From assembly GCA_902586485.1 (NCBI GenBank), contig CACIHO010000003.1:56752-120751 (forward strand): DNA of 64,000 nt, in the 5' to 3' direction. Origin of the DNA: an uncultured Pelagibacteraceae bacterium (lineage in GTDB: Bacteria; Pseudomonadota; Alphaproteobacteria; Pelagibacterales; Pelagibacteraceae). Both the position numbers and the translations under genes were made by a program. Positions within the stretch are counted from its first letter, which is position 1; each line of letters starts with the position of its first letter. The notes beneath the pieces were generated by a model that ran no database searches, was not told where the DNA came from, and saw nothing but the letters and a program-made list of their open reading frames with translations. Below are positions 41,482 through 51,103 of this stretch, one piece after another.

Positions 41482-44352
41482 TTATGCTGCATCTTCTTTA
41501 AACTCATCCATACTTGGACAAGTACAAAAAATATTTTTATCTCCATATACGTTATCAACTCTTGCAACTGGAGGCCAAAATTTGTTTGCCTTTAAGAATT
41601 TTGCTGGATATGCTGCTTGCTCTCTTGAATACTTATGATTCCATTCATCTGAAGCTAATTCAATATCGGTGTGAGGTGCATTTTTAATAGGGTTATCTAC
41701 TTTGTCAAACTTACCTGACTTAACCATATCTATTTCCTCTTTAATGCTAATCAATGTGTCACAAAATCTATCCAGTTCAGATAAACTCTCACTCTCTGTT
41801 GGTTCAATCATCATTGTTCCAGCAACTGGCCATGACATTGTTGGTGCATGAAATCCATAATCAATTAATCTTTTAGCTATATCTTCTTCTGAAATACCTG
41901 TTTCGCTTTTAATTGATCTAATATCAATAATACACTCATGAGCAACATTACCATTTGAACCTTTATAAAGAATTGGGTAATGGTCTTTTAATCTATTTGC
42001 TATGTAATTTGCATTTAGGATTGCAATTTGTGTTGCAAGTTTTACACCTTCGGATCCCATCATCTTAATGTACATCCAAGAAATTGATAAAATACTTGAG
42101 CTTCCCCAAGGAGCTGCTGAAACGGCACCTATTCCACTTGCAGGTCCACAATCTTTTACGACTGGATGATTAGGCAGATAAACTTGTAAATGTCTTTTAC
42201 ATGCGATAGGTCCCATTCCAGGTCCTCCTCCACCATGTGGAATACAAAATGTTTTATGCAAATTTATATGACAAACATCAGGACCAAAATTTCCTGGTTT
42301 TGCAACTCCAACAAGTGCGTTTAGGTTTGCTCCATCCATATAAACTTGACCACCATGTTCATGAATTACTTCGCATATATCTTTAATTTTTTCCTCAAAT
42401 ACGCCATGGGTTGATGGGTAAGTTACCATTAATGCACCAAGATTGTCTGAATGCAATTCTGCTTTTTTCTTTAAATCCTCAAAATCAACATTTCCTTCTT
42501 TGTCACAATCAACAACGACAACTTTCATTCCAACCATCTGTGCACTTGCTGGATTAGTTCCATGTGCTGAGCTTGGAATTAAACATATATTTCTACTTTC
42601 ATCCCCTCTATCTAAATGATACTTTCTTATTACCATTAAGCCAGCATACTCGCCTTGGGCTCCCGCATTTGGCTGAAGTGAAACACCAGAAAAACCAGTA
42701 ATAGATCTTAACCAATTTTTAAGATCTGTGAACATTTCTCTATATCCCTCCATCTGTTCGACAGGTACGAATGGGTGGGGCTCAGCCAATTCTCTCCACG
42801 AAATAGGTATCATTTCTGCAGTAGCATTTAATTTCATAGTACATGAACCTAAAGCAATCATTGTTCTATTAAGAGCTATATCCTTATCCTCTAACTTTTT
42901 AAGATATCTAAGCATTTCTGTTTCTGAATGATATGAATTAAAAACAGGGTGTTCTAAATATTTTGAAGTTCTTAATAAATTTTTTGGTAAATTTGGTAAA
43001 CTAACAGTAGGATCCTCTTTTTTAATTGACTCTGCAGCATTAAATATTTTTAGTAGTTGATTTACTCTGTAAACATTCTTTCTTTCATCAAAAGAAACAG
43101 ACAACATTTCTGAATTTACTTTCCTAATATTAACTTTTTGGTTTAAAGCATTTTTGAAAATCTGATCAGTCTTTTCTTTGGTAATAATAGTTACAGTATC
43201 AAAAAAATAATCCGAGTATAATTCATATCCGGATTGTTTTATTTTATCTGCAAAATTTTTTGCTAGTTGAGATACTCTTTCTGAAATACTTTTAATTCCA
43301 TCGGGACCGTGATAAATGGCATATGCTGCTGAAACAATTGCTAGCAAAGCTTGAGCAGTGCAAATGTTACTTGTAGCTTTGTCTCTTCTAATATGTTGCT
43401 CTCTAGTTTGTAATGACAATCTATAGGCTTGGTTTCCATGCCTGTCCACTGAAACCCCAACAATCCTACCTGGCATAGATCGTTTGTATTCATCTTTTGT
43501 TGCAAAAAATGCTGCATGAGGTCCTCCATAACCCATTGGTATACCGAACCTTTGGGAGCTACCGACAGCAATATCAGCACCAAGCTCTCTTGGTGTTTTT
43601 AGCATAGAAAGCGCAAGGAGATCGCAAACTAAAATTGCTTTTCCATTTTTTTTATGAATTTTACTTATGGCCTCACTAGGATCTTTAATATCACCTAAAG
43701 TTCCTGGATATTGTAAAACTCCACAAACAATATCTTCTTTTAAATTCTCTAGAACTTTATCCTCGTTTCCAACAAGTACTTTAAGACCCATCGGCTCTGC
43801 TCTAGTTTGAATAACATCAATTGTTTGTGGATGGCAATCCTCTGAAACAAAAACTAAATTGCTATCACTTTTATTAAGTCTATGACTTAAACCCATAGCT
43901 TCGGCAGCTGCTGTTCCCTCGTCAAGTAAAGACGCGTTTGCTATATCCATTCCAGTAAAATCAACAATCATTTGTTGAAAGTTTAATAACATCTCTAATC
44001 TACCTTGTGCTACTTCAGGCTGATAAGGTGTGTATGATGTGTACCATCCAGGATTTTCTAATATATTTCTTAAAATTACGTATGGTGTGTAGGTCCCATA
44101 ATAACCCATCCCTATAAAATTTGAGTAAATTTGATTTTTTTTTGAAATTGCTTTTAATTTTCTTAAAGCTTCATATTCTGAATTTGGTTCACCAATATTT
44201 AATTCACCTTTAAACTGAATTTTTTCTGGAATGGTGCTATTAATAAATTCATCTAATGACTTAAAGTTAAGATCTTTAAGCATTTTTTCTTGGTCCTTCT
44301 CAGATGGACCTATGTGTCTTCTAATAAAATCTTTTTGAGAATTATGTAACAT
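41482..44352 (-). CDS. gcvP: Glycine dehydrogenase (decarboxylating), P protein
   Basis: PLP-dependent decarboxylase of the glycine cleavage system. One polypeptide of 956 residues containing both halves that some bacteria split into gcvPA and gcvPB. N-terminal FIRRHIGPSEKDQ, YTPYQPEVAQGRLE, NASLLDEGTAAAEAM; the PLP lysine is in NINLHKTFCIPHGGGG in the second half. Third gene of gcvT-gcvH-gcvP; its start overlaps the gcvH stop by one base. Confidence 0.97.
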   Translation of the reverse strand: MLHNSQKDFIRRHIGPSEKDQEKMLKDLNFKSLDEFINSTIPEKIQFKGELNIGEPNSEYEALRKLKAISKKNQIYSNFIGMGYYGTYTPYVILRNILENPGWYTSYTPYQPEVAQGRLEMLLNFQQMIVDFTGMDIANASLLDEGTAAAEAMGLSHRLNKSDSNLVFVSEDCHPQTIDVIQTRAEPMGLKVLVGNEDKVLENLKEDIVCGVLQYPGTLGDIKDPSEAISKIHKKNGKAILVCDLLALSMLKTPRELGADIAVGSSQRFGIPMGYGGPHAAFFATKDEYKRSMPGRIVGVSVDRHGNQAYRLSLQTREQHIRRDKATSNICTAQALLAIVSAAYAIYHGPDGIKSISERVSQLAKNFADKIKQSGYELYSDYFFDTVTIITKEKTDQIFKNALNQKVNIRKVNSEMLSVSFDERKNVYRVNQLLKIFNAAESIKKEDPTVSLPNLPKNLLRTSKYLEHPVFNSYHSETEMLRYLKKLEDKDIALNRTMIALGSCTMKLNATAEMIPISWRELAEPHPFVPVEQMEGYREMFTDLKNWLRSITGFSGVSLQPNAGAQGEYAGLMVIRKYHLDRGDESRNICLIPSSAHGTNPASAQMVGMKVVVVDCDKEGNVDFEDLKKKAELHSDNLGALMVTYPSTHGVFEEKIKDICEVIHEHGGQVYMDGANLNALVGVAKPGNFGPDVCHINLHKTFCIPHGGGGPGMGPIACKRHLQVYLPNHPVVKDCGPASGIGAVSAAPWGSSSILSISWMYIKMMGSEGVKLATQIAILNANYIANRLKDHYPILYKGSNGNVAHECIIDIRSIKSETGISEEDIAKRLIDYGFHAPTMSWPVAGTMMIEPTESESLSELDRFCDTLISIKEEIDMVKSGKFDKVDNPIKNAPHTDIELASDEWNHKYSREQAAYPAKFLKANKFWPPVARVDNVYGDKNIFCTCPSMDEFKEDAA

Positions 44353-44732
44353 TAGCTTGATGTCTCCTTTGCAAATTTATCGTATTCTTCTTTGTTCATT
44401 AAAGTATCTAGTTCAGTTGTATCTTTAATTTTCAATTTAAAAAACCATGCACCACCTTCAGGGTCCTCATTAATTTTGGCAGGATCATCTACTATAGACT
44501 GATTGGTATCTACCACTTCACCACTTACTGGAGTATAAACATCACTAGCAGCTTTCGTAGACTCTACTACTCCTGCAGTACCATCTTTTTCAACATTAGA
44601 TCCTTTTTCAGGAAGTTCTGCAAAGACTATATCGCCAAGCATTTCTGTTGCATGTTTTGTAATTCCTATTGTGGCTATATCTCCCTCTAAAGTAATCCAC
44701 TCATGTTCTTTAGAAAATTTTACTTCGCTCAT
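44352..44732 (-). CDS. gcvH: Glycine cleavage system H protein
   Basis: Lipoyl-carrying shuttle that moves the aminomethyl group between P, T and L proteins. 126 residues; [13 protein letters not shown] start and the lipoylation site [17 protein letters not shown] with the modified Lys in the middle. Start overlaps the gcvT stop by one base, so the three genes are tightly coupled. Confidence 0.96.
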   Translation of the reverse strand: MSEVKFSKEHEWITLEGDIATIGITKHATEMLGDIVFAELPEKGSNVEKDGTAGVVESTKAASDVYTPVSGEVVDTNQSIVDDPAKINEDPEGGAWFFKLKIKDTTELDTLMNKEEYDKFAKETSS

Positions 44733-45835
44733 TAATTTACTCCTTTCACATAATTTTTTTTATAAAATGGTAATCCACAAACACTTGCTGGATGTTTTTT
44801 CCCTCTTACCTCAAGCAAAATTTTAGTATCAACTTTTGAAAACTCTTTATCAACATAACCCATTGCTATAGGACCATTTACACTTGGTCCAAACGTGCCA
44901 CTAGTTATCTCACCAATTTGTTTATCTGTATCATCAAATATTTTAGTTTTTTCTCTTGCAATCAGCCTACCTTCAGGCTTAATCCCTACTCTTATTTGGC
45001 TCGCTCCATCTTGCATTTGGTTCATAATTTTTTTCGATCCAATAAAACCTCCATTTGATAATCTAGATTTTGAGATTGCCCATCTAAGGTTTGCCTCAAC
45101 TGGTGTTTTATTAATATCTAATTCGTGACCATATAAACATAATCCAGCTTCTAATCTCAAGGTATCTCTTGCCCCAAGTCCTATAAGTTGTGCTCCCTTT
45201 CCTATTAAATTTTCAACAAATTTTTCAGCATTATCATTAGAAATTGAAATTTCAAATCCATCTTCCCCTGTATAACCTGATCTTGTCACAAATAATCTTT
45301 GATTATCAGAATCAAACCAATTTCCTGTCATAAAATTTAATTTATCAACCCCATTTATAACCGAGTTTAAAATTTCAACAGACTTAGGTCCTTGAATTGC
45401 TATCAAAGATCTATTGTTATCTAAATTCATTTTAAATTTTGAACCTAGTAAATTCGATAAAATTTCAAAATCTTTATCTTTACATGCAGCATTTAGAATA
45501 ATTAAATACCCCTCATTAATTTTGGTAATAATTAAATCATCATAAATTCCAGCATCTTCATTCATTAAAAAACTATACTTAGAGCAGTTTTGTTTTAGAT
45601 TTTTTAAATCTAATGGAAAAATCTTTTCCAATTCTTCTGTTAAACTTTCATCACCATATATAAATAATTGACCCATATGAGATACATCAAATATTCCAGA
45701 ATTCGATCTTGTGAATTTATGTTCTTCAATAATACCCTTGCTATACTGAATGGGCATTTCATAACCAGCGAATTCAACAAACTTAGCGTTGTTATTTTGA
45801 TGAAGTTTATTTAACGATGTTTTTTTTATTTCCAT
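44732..45835 (-). CDS. gcvT: Aminomethyltransferase, T protein
   Basis: Tetrahydrofolate-dependent aminomethyltransferase, releasing ammonia and methylene-THF. 367 residues: [35 protein letters not shown]-like [21 protein letters not shown]-like [13 protein letters not shown], and [13 protein letters not shown]. First gene after the riboswitch; ATG at 45835. Confidence 0.96.
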   Translation of the reverse strand: MEIKKTSLNKLHQNNNAKFVEFAGYEMPIQYSKGIIEEHKFTRSNSGIFDVSHMGQLFIYGDESLTEELEKIFPLDLKNLKQNCSKYSFLMNEDAGIYDDLIITKINEGYLIILNAACKDKDFEILSNLLGSKFKMNLDNNRSLIAIQGPKSVEILNSVINGVDKLNFMTGNWFDSDNQRLFVTRSGYTGEDGFEISISNDNAEKFVENLIGKGAQLIGLGARDTLRLEAGLCLYGHELDINKTPVEANLRWAISKSRLSNGGFIGSKKIMNQMQDGASQIRVGIKPEGRLIAREKTKIFDDTDKQIGEITSGTFGPSVNGPIAMGYVDKEFSKVDTKILLEVRGKKHPASVCGLPFYKKNYVKGVN

Positions 45836-45848
45836 ATTAACTCTTCTA

Positions 45849-45991
45849 TGCCCCCTCTGTCTTGGTGCCTGAGAGATTTGCTCCTTCGGCGAGAATAATT
45901 CTCTTTCCAGAGTTAATAAGTACGGTCCTTTTGCCTGAGAGTTTCCGGGGTGGTTGCTCCTTCGGCGCTACAAAAGTAGTCTCTCCCGTAT
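45849..45991 (-). ncRNA. Tandem glycine riboswitch (two aptamers)
   Basis: On the minus strand, directly upstream of gcvT. Aptamer 1 (45990-45922) has GGGAGAGAC, GCCGAAGGAGCAA and CTCTCAGGCAAAAGGAC; aptamer 2 (45914-45851) has CTCGCCGAAGGAGCAAA and CTCTCAGGCACCAAGACAG. The short linker between them is the usual tandem arrangement. It ends only about 14 bp before the gcvT ATG with no room for a clear terminator, so control is more likely at translation start, with glycine turning the operon on. Confidence 0.95.
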
Positions 45992-45995
45992 ATAA

Positions 45996-46001
45996 ATTAT
46001 A
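45996..46001 (-). promoter_or_regulatory. Extended -10 promoter of gcvTHP
   Basis: Minus-strand TGCTATAAT (extended -10 with TGn), six to eight bases before the first bases of riboswitch aptamer 1, so the transcript would begin at the aptamer P1 stem. No good -35 is visible, which fits an extended -10 promoter. Confidence 0.6.
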
Positions 46002-46027
46002 GCACATTTAAAATGTTTATGTGAAAT

Positions 46028-46900
46028 TTATTTAGCTACCTTTTTGACAAGTAACGGAGACAAAAACTGTATAACTACCGCTGTTATAACTACCGCTCCA
46101 CCAAAAAGCACTGTAAGTGGTGGGTTTTCGTTTGCAAACATCCATGCCCACATGGGTCCTAGGACAGCTTCAGTTAACATAATTATTCCAACAAATGCTG
46201 ATGGAGTTGATCTTGCTCCAATAGTTATAAGTATAAAACCAAGTCCAACTTGAAAAAAACCTGCAACAAAACCTAAAAAAATATCATTTGTTGAAACCAA
46301 AATATTTGGTGACATAAACAAACCTATTAATGTTGCAAATATCCCAGCTACAAGTTGTAGAGGTATCATGTCAACTTTAGGGTATTTTCTGACAATTAAA
46401 ATTAAGATTGCAAACGATATCGGCATAATGAATGCAACTAAGTTTCCAGTCATTTGACCTGGTGTTAGTGAACTTCCCAACATTAAAATGATACCTGCTA
46501 CTGCTGTAATAATACAAGTTAATGTAATTTTTGAAATTTTTTCTTTTAAAAAAACATAACCAAAAATTGCTAAAAACAAAGCTTGGGTTTGTATTATAAA
46601 ATTAGCATTAGCTACTGTTGTTTCATACATAGCAAATACATAGCTGGCAAATCCAATAGATAATATTATTCCACCAAATAAACCTGGAATTCCGGATTTA
46701 TAAAGAGCACTAAAAACTTTTCCTTTGTAAGTAAATATTAAAAATATTGAAATTACTCCAATAAAGAAAAGTGATCTCCAAAATAATATTTGCCAAAGTG
46801 TAGATCCATCGAAAGACTTAACAATTAAACCTCCAAAACTTAATGCACAAGCTCCTAAAAAAACTAAAAAAGGACCTGGTATTTTTGATAAAAAATTCAT
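46028..46900 (-). CDS. DMT-superfamily (EamA) permease
   Basis: 290 residues, about ten helices in two EamA repeats (LGACALSFGGLIVKSF near the start, IIMLTEAVLGPMWAWMF in the second half). Start codon directly at the end of pxpC (stop and start share a base), so it belongs to the pxpBC transcript and may move 5-oxoproline, glutamate or an analogue; inference. Its end is 27 bp upstream of the gcv promoter. Confidence 0.82.
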   Translation of the reverse strand: MNFLSKIPGPFLVFLGACALSFGGLIVKSFDGSTLWQILFWRSLFFIGVISIFLIFTYKGKVFSALYKSGIPGLFGGIILSIGFASYVFAMYETTVANANFIIQTQALFLAIFGYVFLKEKISKITLTCIITAVAGIILMLGSSLTPGQMTGNLVAFIMPISFAILILIVRKYPKVDMIPLQLVAGIFATLIGLFMSPNILVSTNDIFLGFVAGFFQVGLGFILITIGARSTPSAFVGIIMLTEAVLGPMWAWMFANENPPLTVLFGGAVVITAVVIQFLSPLLVKKVAK

Positions 46901-47844
46901 TAAATTTGTGATAGTAAATTTTGAGTTTCCATTTCATATAACTTAAATAAAGTCTCTGCATCAGATAAATTAATCTCTTTAAATTTTATTTTTGAACCAG
47001 GAGACATCTGTACTAATCGGTCATAATCGACACTAGCCACAACTCCAATTTTTGGATAACCACCAATAGTACCATGATCTGAAAGCATTATAATTGGATT
47101 TCCGTCTGCCGGTACTTGGATTACACCTTTAATCAAACCCTCTGATTTTATGTTGGTATTCACAATATTATCAATTTTAGGTCCCTCTAGTCTCATACCC
47201 ATTCTGTCTGAAAGTTTGGATACTGTGAATTCCTTTTCATAAAATATTTTTTTACCTTCTTCAGAAAAGTAATCAAAATTAGTACCTTTGATCACCCTTA
47301 TGTTTTCTATTTTGGTATTAATGTAATTTGTTTTTTTAATATCCTTATTTGAATTTATTTTTTTTAAATTAATTCTTTGCCCTACATCTAATTTTTTTCC
47401 ATCATTAGATCCAATATTTGCTTTCGTATTTATAGAACAACTATTCCATTGAAATTTTAAATCGAACTCTCCACCTAATGCTAAATATCCATAAACTGAT
47501 TTATTTGTAGATATGATATTTATCTCATCTCCATTTTCAATTTGATAACTTTCGTAACATTTACCCTCAATTTCAGTATCTTTTTTTTTAATTGAAAAAA
47601 TTACATCTCCAGTGATTGCACAATTAATTTTTTCTCCAGAATATTTTATATGAGGACCTTGATATGCAAACTCTATGACTGCAGAGTCTAAATTATTATA
47701 AACAAGTTTATTAGCTATAAGATAATTTCTATTATCCATAGCACCACTAAATGGTATGCCAATATGATAAAGATGATCCCTGCCTTTATCTTGAAAGGTG
47801 GTATTAATTCCAGGTCTAATTATTTCTAAATAATTGCTACTCAT
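46900..47844 (-). CDS. pxpC: 5-oxoprolinase subunit C (biotin-dependent carboxyltransferase family)
   Basis: Part of the prokaryotic ATP-dependent 5-oxoprolinase PxpABC, which opens 5-oxo-L-proline to glutamate. 314 residues with the KipA/allophanate-hydrolase subunit 2 pattern: RPGINTTFQDKGR, HIGIPFSGAMD, SDRMGMRLEGP and GNPIIMLSDHGTIGGYP. Overlaps pxpB by 8 bp. Confidence 0.92.
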   Translation of the reverse strand: MSSNYLEIIRPGINTTFQDKGRDHLYHIGIPFSGAMDNRNYLIANKLVYNNLDSAVIEFAYQGPHIKYSGEKINCAITGDVIFSIKKKDTEIEGKCYESYQIENGDEINIISTNKSVYGYLALGGEFDLKFQWNSCSINTKANIGSNDGKKLDVGQRINLKKINSNKDIKKTNYINTKIENIRVIKGTNFDYFSEEGKKIFYEKEFTVSKLSDRMGMRLEGPKIDNIVNTNIKSEGLIKGVIQVPADGNPIIMLSDHGTIGGYPKIGVVASVDYDRLVQMSPGSKIKFKEINLSDAETLFKLYEMETQNLLSQI

Positions 47845-48511
47845 TATAATTTTTATACTGATCTAAAGTAATTTCCTTGAAAACTACTGTATCTCCTGGA
47901 TTAATTAGGTTTGGTTTGTCTTCTTTTGAACTATCAAAAACATCTAAAGGAGTATTTCCCAAAATATTCCATCCACCTGGACTTTCAAATGTATAAATGT
48001 TTGCAAATTGCTCAGTTAATGCAACAGATCCCTTGGGCACTTTTACTCTTGGGGTTTCTAAACGTTGAGCTCGCATATTCTCATCTAAGTCACCAAGAAA
48101 GGGCATGCCAGCAATAAACCCTGTCATGTAGCAAAAATATTCCTTATTTAAAAAATTCTCTAAAATTTTTTCTCTACTTAATTTTAATATTTCTTCCAAT
48201 CTTTTAATATCCATTGAGAAATTTTCATGACAACAAACTGGTATTTCTAATTTTTTAGAATTTATATCTATTGAGTCTTCAGCATTTATATTTTCAACAT
48301 AATTTTTTACTTCTTTAAAATTTGTTTTTTTTAGATCATAAGAAATAATTAATTTATTATAAGAAGGTGTTAAATTATTTATCCCTTCAAATTTTTTTTC
48401 TTTAATAGTTTTAAAATATTTTATAACTTGTGAATTAATTGATTTATTTACTTCATTACCAAAATCACAGTACAAAGCTGCGTCACCAAGATTTGATATA
48501 TTTTTTATCAT
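47837..48511 (-). CDS. pxpB: 5-oxoprolinase subunit B (KipI/allophanate hydrolase subunit 1 family)
   Basis: 224 residues: LGDAALYCDFG at the N-terminus, VCCHENFSMDIKRLEEIL (usual Y-Gly replaced by CCHE) and YFCYMTGFIAGMPFLGDLD, PRVKVPKGSVAL, SPGGWNILGNTPL. Together with PxpC it forms the ATP-using half of 5-oxoprolinase. Divergent from pxpA with only 27 bp between start codons. Confidence 0.92.
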   Translation of the reverse strand: MIKNISNLGDAALYCDFGNEVNKSINSQVIKYFKTIKEKKFEGINNLTPSYNKLIISYDLKKTNFKEVKNYVENINAEDSIDINSKKLEIPVCCHENFSMDIKRLEEILKLSREKILENFLNKEYFCYMTGFIAGMPFLGDLDENMRAQRLETPRVKVPKGSVALTEQFANIYTFESPGGWNILGNTPLDVFDSSKEDKPNLINPGDTVVFKEITLDQYKNYNE

Positions 48512-48518
48512 GTCATGT

Positions 48519-48524
48519 TATACT
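48519..48524 (+). promoter_or_regulatory. Possible -10 element of pxpA
   Basis: TATACT ending 14 bp before the pxpA ATG at 48539. A start of transcription seven bases downstream would give a leader of about 8 nt. The element overlaps the divergent pxpB start region. Confidence 0.4.
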
Positions 48525-48538
48525 TAACATTAGAGACT

Positions 48539-49318
48539 ATGGAAATTAATATAAATTGCGATTTAGGTGAAAAATCAAAACATCATTCAAATAAGTATGA
48601 TCCAGATTTACTAGAAATAGTTAATTCTGCAAATGTCGCATGTGGTTATCATGCAGGTGATAGTGAGTCGATGAATCAAGTAGTTCAAATTTCAAAAAAA
48701 AATGGTGTTAGTATTGGAGCGCATCCGTCATTTAATGATCCTGAAAATTTTGGAAGGCAAAGAATGAATCTTCAACCTAATGAGGTAAGGCAATTGATTA
48801 TTGATCAATATGAAATTCTTCAAAAAATTGCTCAAGATCATGGAGAGAATGTTACTCACATAAAACCACACGGTGCTTTAAATAATATGGCTTGTGAGGA
48901 TATAGATTTAGCTACTACTTTAGCAAAAGCTATAAACGAGATAAGTAAAGATTTAATTTATTTGGTTCCTACTGGATCTAAAATGGAAGAAGCAGCCAAA
49001 AAACTAAACATGCGAATAGCTTGTGAAATATTTGCTGACAGAAATTACGAAGATGATGGCAATTTGGTTTCTAGAAAAAAACCACATGCTCTTATTACTG
49101 ATCCACAAGAAGCTAAAAAACACGTATTAAATATGGTTAAAAATCAGTCACTTAATTGTCACAGTGGAAAGCAGATACCTTGTGAAATAGACTCTGTGTG
49201 CATACATGGAGATAATGAAAGTTCATTGTCTACTGCAAAATCGATTAGAGAAAATTTAATAGAAAATGGGCTGCAATTAAAACCTTTGAATAAAATGGAG
49301 AAATTTAAAAATGATTAA
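48539..49318 (+). CDS. pxpA: 5-oxoprolinase subunit A (LamB/YcsF family)
   Basis: 259 residues from the ATG at 48539 (MEININCDLGE), the conserved family N-terminus; an ATG-like start further upstream would add eight residues absent from the family. Motifs: NCDLGE, SANVACGYHAGD, GAHPSFNDPENFGR, HIKPHGALNN, CIHGDN. Divergent from pxpBC, overlapping the next TPR gene by 8 bp. Confidence 0.93.
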   Translation: MEININCDLGEKSKHHSNKYDPDLLEIVNSANVACGYHAGDSESMNQVVQISKKNGVSIGAHPSFNDPENFGRQRMNLQPNEVRQLIIDQYEILQKIAQDHGENVTHIKPHGALNNMACEDIDLATTLAKAINEISKDLIYLVPTGSKMEEAAKKLNMRIACEIFADRNYEDDGNLVSRKKPHALITDPQEAKKHVLNMVKNQSLNCHSGKQIPCEIDSVCIHGDNESSLSTAKSIRENLIENGLQLKPLNKMEKFKND

Positions 49319-49796
49319 AAAACTATTTATAATTGTTTGCTTAACATTATTTGCTACAAACTCATTTTCAGCAGGATCAGATCCTAAACCTGCAAAAGTA
49401 AAAACAGATTATGCAAAAGCAGTTGAGTCAATAAAGTGGGCAAAAAAATATGAAGCAAAAGGTAAACTTGAGAAAGCAAAAAAAAGATATACTAAAGCTC
49501 AAAAATTACTTTTAAAATCAAATTCTAAGAAACCTAATCAAGCTGATACTTTAAATTATCTAGGGTTCACTACTCGAAAACTTGGTGATTATGAAAATGG
49601 TGAAAAATATTATCTACAAGGTTTGGCGATTGAACCAAACCATATTGGGATAAATGAGTATTTAGGTGAATTGTATGTTGCAACAAACAGATTAAATTTA
49701 GCAAAAGAAAGATTAAAAATATTAGAAAACTGTAATTGTGAAGAATATAAAGAATTGAAACAAATTATTGATGGGACAAAAAAATCAAAATATTAA
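49311..49796 (+). CDS. Exported TPR-repeat protein
   Basis: 161 residues with a signal peptide (KKLFIIVCLTLFATNSFSA, cleavage likely after SFSA) followed by three TPR-like units (for example ADTLNYLGFTTRKLGDYENG). Periplasmic adaptor or chaperone-like protein of unknown partner. Overlaps the pxpA stop by 8 bp and shares a 4-bp TTAA overlap with the convergent dctM. Confidence 0.75.
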   Translation: MIKKLFIIVCLTLFATNSFSAGSDPKPAKVKTDYAKAVESIKWAKKYEAKGKLEKAKKRYTKAQKLLLKSNSKKPNQADTLNYLGFTTRKLGDYENGEKYYLQGLAIEPNHIGINEYLGELYVATNRLNLAKERLKILENCNCEEYKELKQIIDGTKKSKY

Positions 49797-51103
49797 TTAA
49801 TATTTTGAACCATTTGTTGAGGCATCCATAATGCAATTTCAGGGAAAATAACGACAAGTATTACTGCAAGTATCATTAATAAAAATAATGGAAAAGCACT
49901 TCTTGCAATAAATCCCATATCTTTGTTAGCCATTCCTTGCAAAACAAATAAATTAAATCCTACAGGTGGTGTGATTTGAGCCATCTCAACTACAATAACT
50001 AAAAATATTCCAAACCAAATCATATCAAAACCAGCTTGTCTAATCATTGGTTCAATGATTGCCATTGTAAGTACTACTGCTGAAATTCCATCAAGAAACA
50101 TTCCAAGAATAATATAGAAAATCATTAAAACAAAAATTAATACATAAGGAGATAATTCCATGTTTTGTATCCATATAGCTAGGTTTCTTGGAAGACCAGT
50201 AAATCCCATAGCTAATGATAAAAATGTGGAACCAGCTAAAATAAAAGCAATCATACAAGATGTTTTGGTTGCTCCTAATAAAGATTGTTTAAATGTTTCA
50301 ATGGTTAAGCTCTTTTGAAAGTAAGATAAAATTAAAGCCCCTACTACACCTAAAGAAGCAGCCTCAGTTGCTGTTGCAACTCCAGTGTATATTGATCCAA
50401 TCACAGCTGAAATTAAAATAATTACAGGTAATAATTGTTTAGATTTTTTTATTTTTTCAAAAAAGGAAAAATTTTCCACATACTTTGGCATGCTTTTTTT
50501 ATTTATTAAAGACCAGATGATCACGTAAGACATAAATATAAGTGCAATCATTATCCCCGGAATAATTCCTGCAATAAATAGTTTTGCTATAGACTCTTGA
50601 ACAGTCACTCCATAAATTATTAATATTATTGAAGGAGGAATAAGAAGTCCTAAAGTTCCTGAGCCTGCTAGACTACCTAACAAAATTTTTTCTGGATATT
50701 TTCTTTTTCTTAGTTCCGGGATAGACATCTTACCTACTGTTGCAACAGTTGCAGCAGATGAGCCAGAAATTGCAGCAAAAAGTGCACAACCAACAACATT
50801 TACATGAATTAATCCACCAGGTAATTTTTGCATCCATGGTGACAGTCCAGCAAATAAATTTTCAGATAACTTGGTCCTAAATAATATTTCACCCATCCAA
50901 ACAAATAATGGTAAAGCTGTTAATGTCCATGATGACGAGGTTCCCCATATCGTAGTTGCCATGGCATCCCCAACTGGTCTTGAAGTAAATAACATCATCC
51001 CAATTGTTGAAACTCCTATCATGCTTATCGCTACCCAGATGCCAGATCCAAGAAAGAATAAAAGTACACTTATAAAAAATATTATGAGAAATATTTCAGT
51101 CAT
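49793..51103 (-). CDS. dctM: TRAP transporter, large permease subunit
   Basis: 436 residues, about twelve to thirteen hydrophobic helices of the DctM family: LPLFVWMGEILFRT, ALFAAISGSSAATVATVG, LAGSGTLGLLIPPSIILIIYG and AQITPPVGFNLFVLQG. Forms the sodium-coupled channel with DctQ, taking substrate from DctP. Overlaps dctQ by 8 bp. Confidence 0.94.
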   Translation of the reverse strand: MTEIFLIIFFISVLLFFLGSGIWVAISMIGVSTIGMMLFTSRPVGDAMATTIWGTSSSWTLTALPLFVWMGEILFRTKLSENLFAGLSPWMQKLPGGLIHVNVVGCALFAAISGSSAATVATVGKMSIPELRKRKYPEKILLGSLAGSGTLGLLIPPSIILIIYGVTVQESIAKLFIAGIIPGIMIALIFMSYVIIWSLINKKSMPKYVENFSFFEKIKKSKQLLPVIILISAVIGSIYTGVATATEAASLGVVGALILSYFQKSLTIETFKQSLLGATKTSCMIAFILAGSTFLSLAMGFTGLPRNLAIWIQNMELSPYVLIFVLMIFYIILGMFLDGISAVVLTMAIIEPMIRQAGFDMIWFGIFLVIVVEMAQITPPVGFNLFVLQGMANKDMGFIARSAFPLFLLMILAVILVVIFPEIALWMPQQMVQNIN

